From positions 1 through 13,868 of the forward strand of contig JAKADJ010000033.1 of NCBI GenBank assembly GCA_021820645.1: a DNA stretch of 13,868 nt, read 5' to 3'. Position numbers and translations under genes: made by a program. Source of the DNA: Bacillota bacterium (GTDB lineage Bacteria; Bacillota_E; Sulfobacillia; Sulfobacillales; Sulfobacillaceae). The notes under the pieces were generated by a model. The model did not search any database, was not told the DNA's origin, and saw only the letters and a program-made list of their open reading frames with translations. This document shows, piece by piece, positions 13,694 to 13,868 of this stretch. The first letter of the stretch is position 1. The number at the start of each line of letters is the position of its first letter.

Positions 13694-13868
13694 CTACTCG
13701 CGGAGAAAAATTCGGTGGATGTTGACTGCATGGCCCGACGTATCGTCGACCTCGACAACCAGCGCACCAAATTGTCCGGCGCCTTGAGCCGTATCAAATC
13801 GTACGGGCATTTGCGACCGCAATTTTTGAATCACCAATTCGGATTTCACCCCAATGACCGAGTCTCGC
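13694..13868 (-). CDS. ymdB: YmdB-family (TIGR00282) metallophosphoesterase, C-terminal 57 residues
   Basis: Only the last 57 residues and the TAG stop (13694-13696) are in the window; the rest lies beyond the right edge. Read in frame from base 13867, the fragment contains IGVKSELVIQKLRSQMPVRF, followed by a VVEVDDTSGHAVNIHRI segment. From memory this matches the C-terminus of Bacillus YmdB (ILGM-E-IIKRF-LPVRF ... VVIDIDD-T-KAVKIERI) in order and spacing. YmdB is a cytosolic 2',3'-cyclic nucleotide phosphodiesterase that influences biofilm and sporulation decisions in Bacillus. The catalytic metal-binding part is not visible. Position ahead of an M19 dipeptidase and in the same region as mutS-mutL-miaA fits known Firmicute gene order. 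The identification rests on a short fragment. Confidence 0.8.
   Translation of the reverse strand, partial: RDSVIGVKSELVIQKLRSQMPVRFDTAQGAGQFGALVVEVDDTSGHAVNIHRIFLRE

Noticed and set aside
1..13868. Mobile element, CRISPR array, toxin-antitoxin or defence island
   Set aside because: No transposase, integrase, direct-repeat array, tRNA-type insertion site or defence-gene motif was seen; genes are housekeeping in type with no obvious compositional break.

Overview
This looks like chromosomal core DNA from a Gram-positive, probably spore-forming Firmicute. The basis is: strong GGAGG-type ribosome binding sites, several TTG/GTG starts, an endonuclease-type MutL with no sign of MutH, a SleB/CwlJ-type cell-wall hydrolase, and a gene order resembling the Bacillus ymdB ... 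mutS-mutL-miaA region. An acidophilic or thermophilic Sulfobacillus-like lineage is possible, but that is a guess from general character and not shown by any sequence marker. I see no tRNA, rRNA, CRISPR array, insertion sequence, integrase or phage gene.

Left part (1-2335). The minus strand carries the N-terminal two fifths to half of a prolyl-oligopeptidase (S9A) gene that leaves the window on the left. A divergent spacer with one sigma-A-like promoter separates it from a plus-strand gene for a membrane-anchored LysM plus SleB/CwlJ hydrolase.

Centre (2345-8286). Four minus-strand genes form a tightly coupled operon, transcribed in the order Ppx/GppA-like, mutS, mutL, miaA. The junctions are ATGA overlap, ATGA overlap, then a 17-nt overlap. 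A good extended -10 promoter (TGTTATAAT) lies ahead of the first gene. MutS has the Phe-X-Glu mismatch motif, Walker motifs and a beta-clamp-type QVTLF motif. MutL has all three C-terminal motifs of the nicking MutL class. The Ppx/GppA-like leader protein keeps its second phosphate-binding motif, but its first motif is degraded (Asp replaced by Lys).

Right of centre (8377-11202). A plus-strand S11 D-Ala-D-Ala carboxypeptidase-like protein (KTG motif changed to KMG) is followed by a 350-bp spacer with hairpins and a promoter, then a DedA-family membrane protein. Converging on dedA, with a 32-nt tail overlap, is an unrecognised six- or seven-segment membrane protein. Upstream of that is an 85-residue coiled-coil protein of unknown function.

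Right end (11203-13868). A minus-strand operon runs: the C-terminus of a YmdB-family phosphodiesterase (partial), an M19 membrane-type dipeptidase, and an M17 leucyl aminopeptidase that ends in a strong hairpin terminator.

Taken together the window holds DNA mismatch repair and tRNA modification, cell-envelope maintenance, and peptide breakdown. I did not find a convincing undescribed multi-gene system. The best leads are the divergent Ppx/GppA protein at the head of the mismatch repair operon, the altered KMG motif, and the two uncharacterised genes (coiled-coil and membrane protein) between pepA and dedA.
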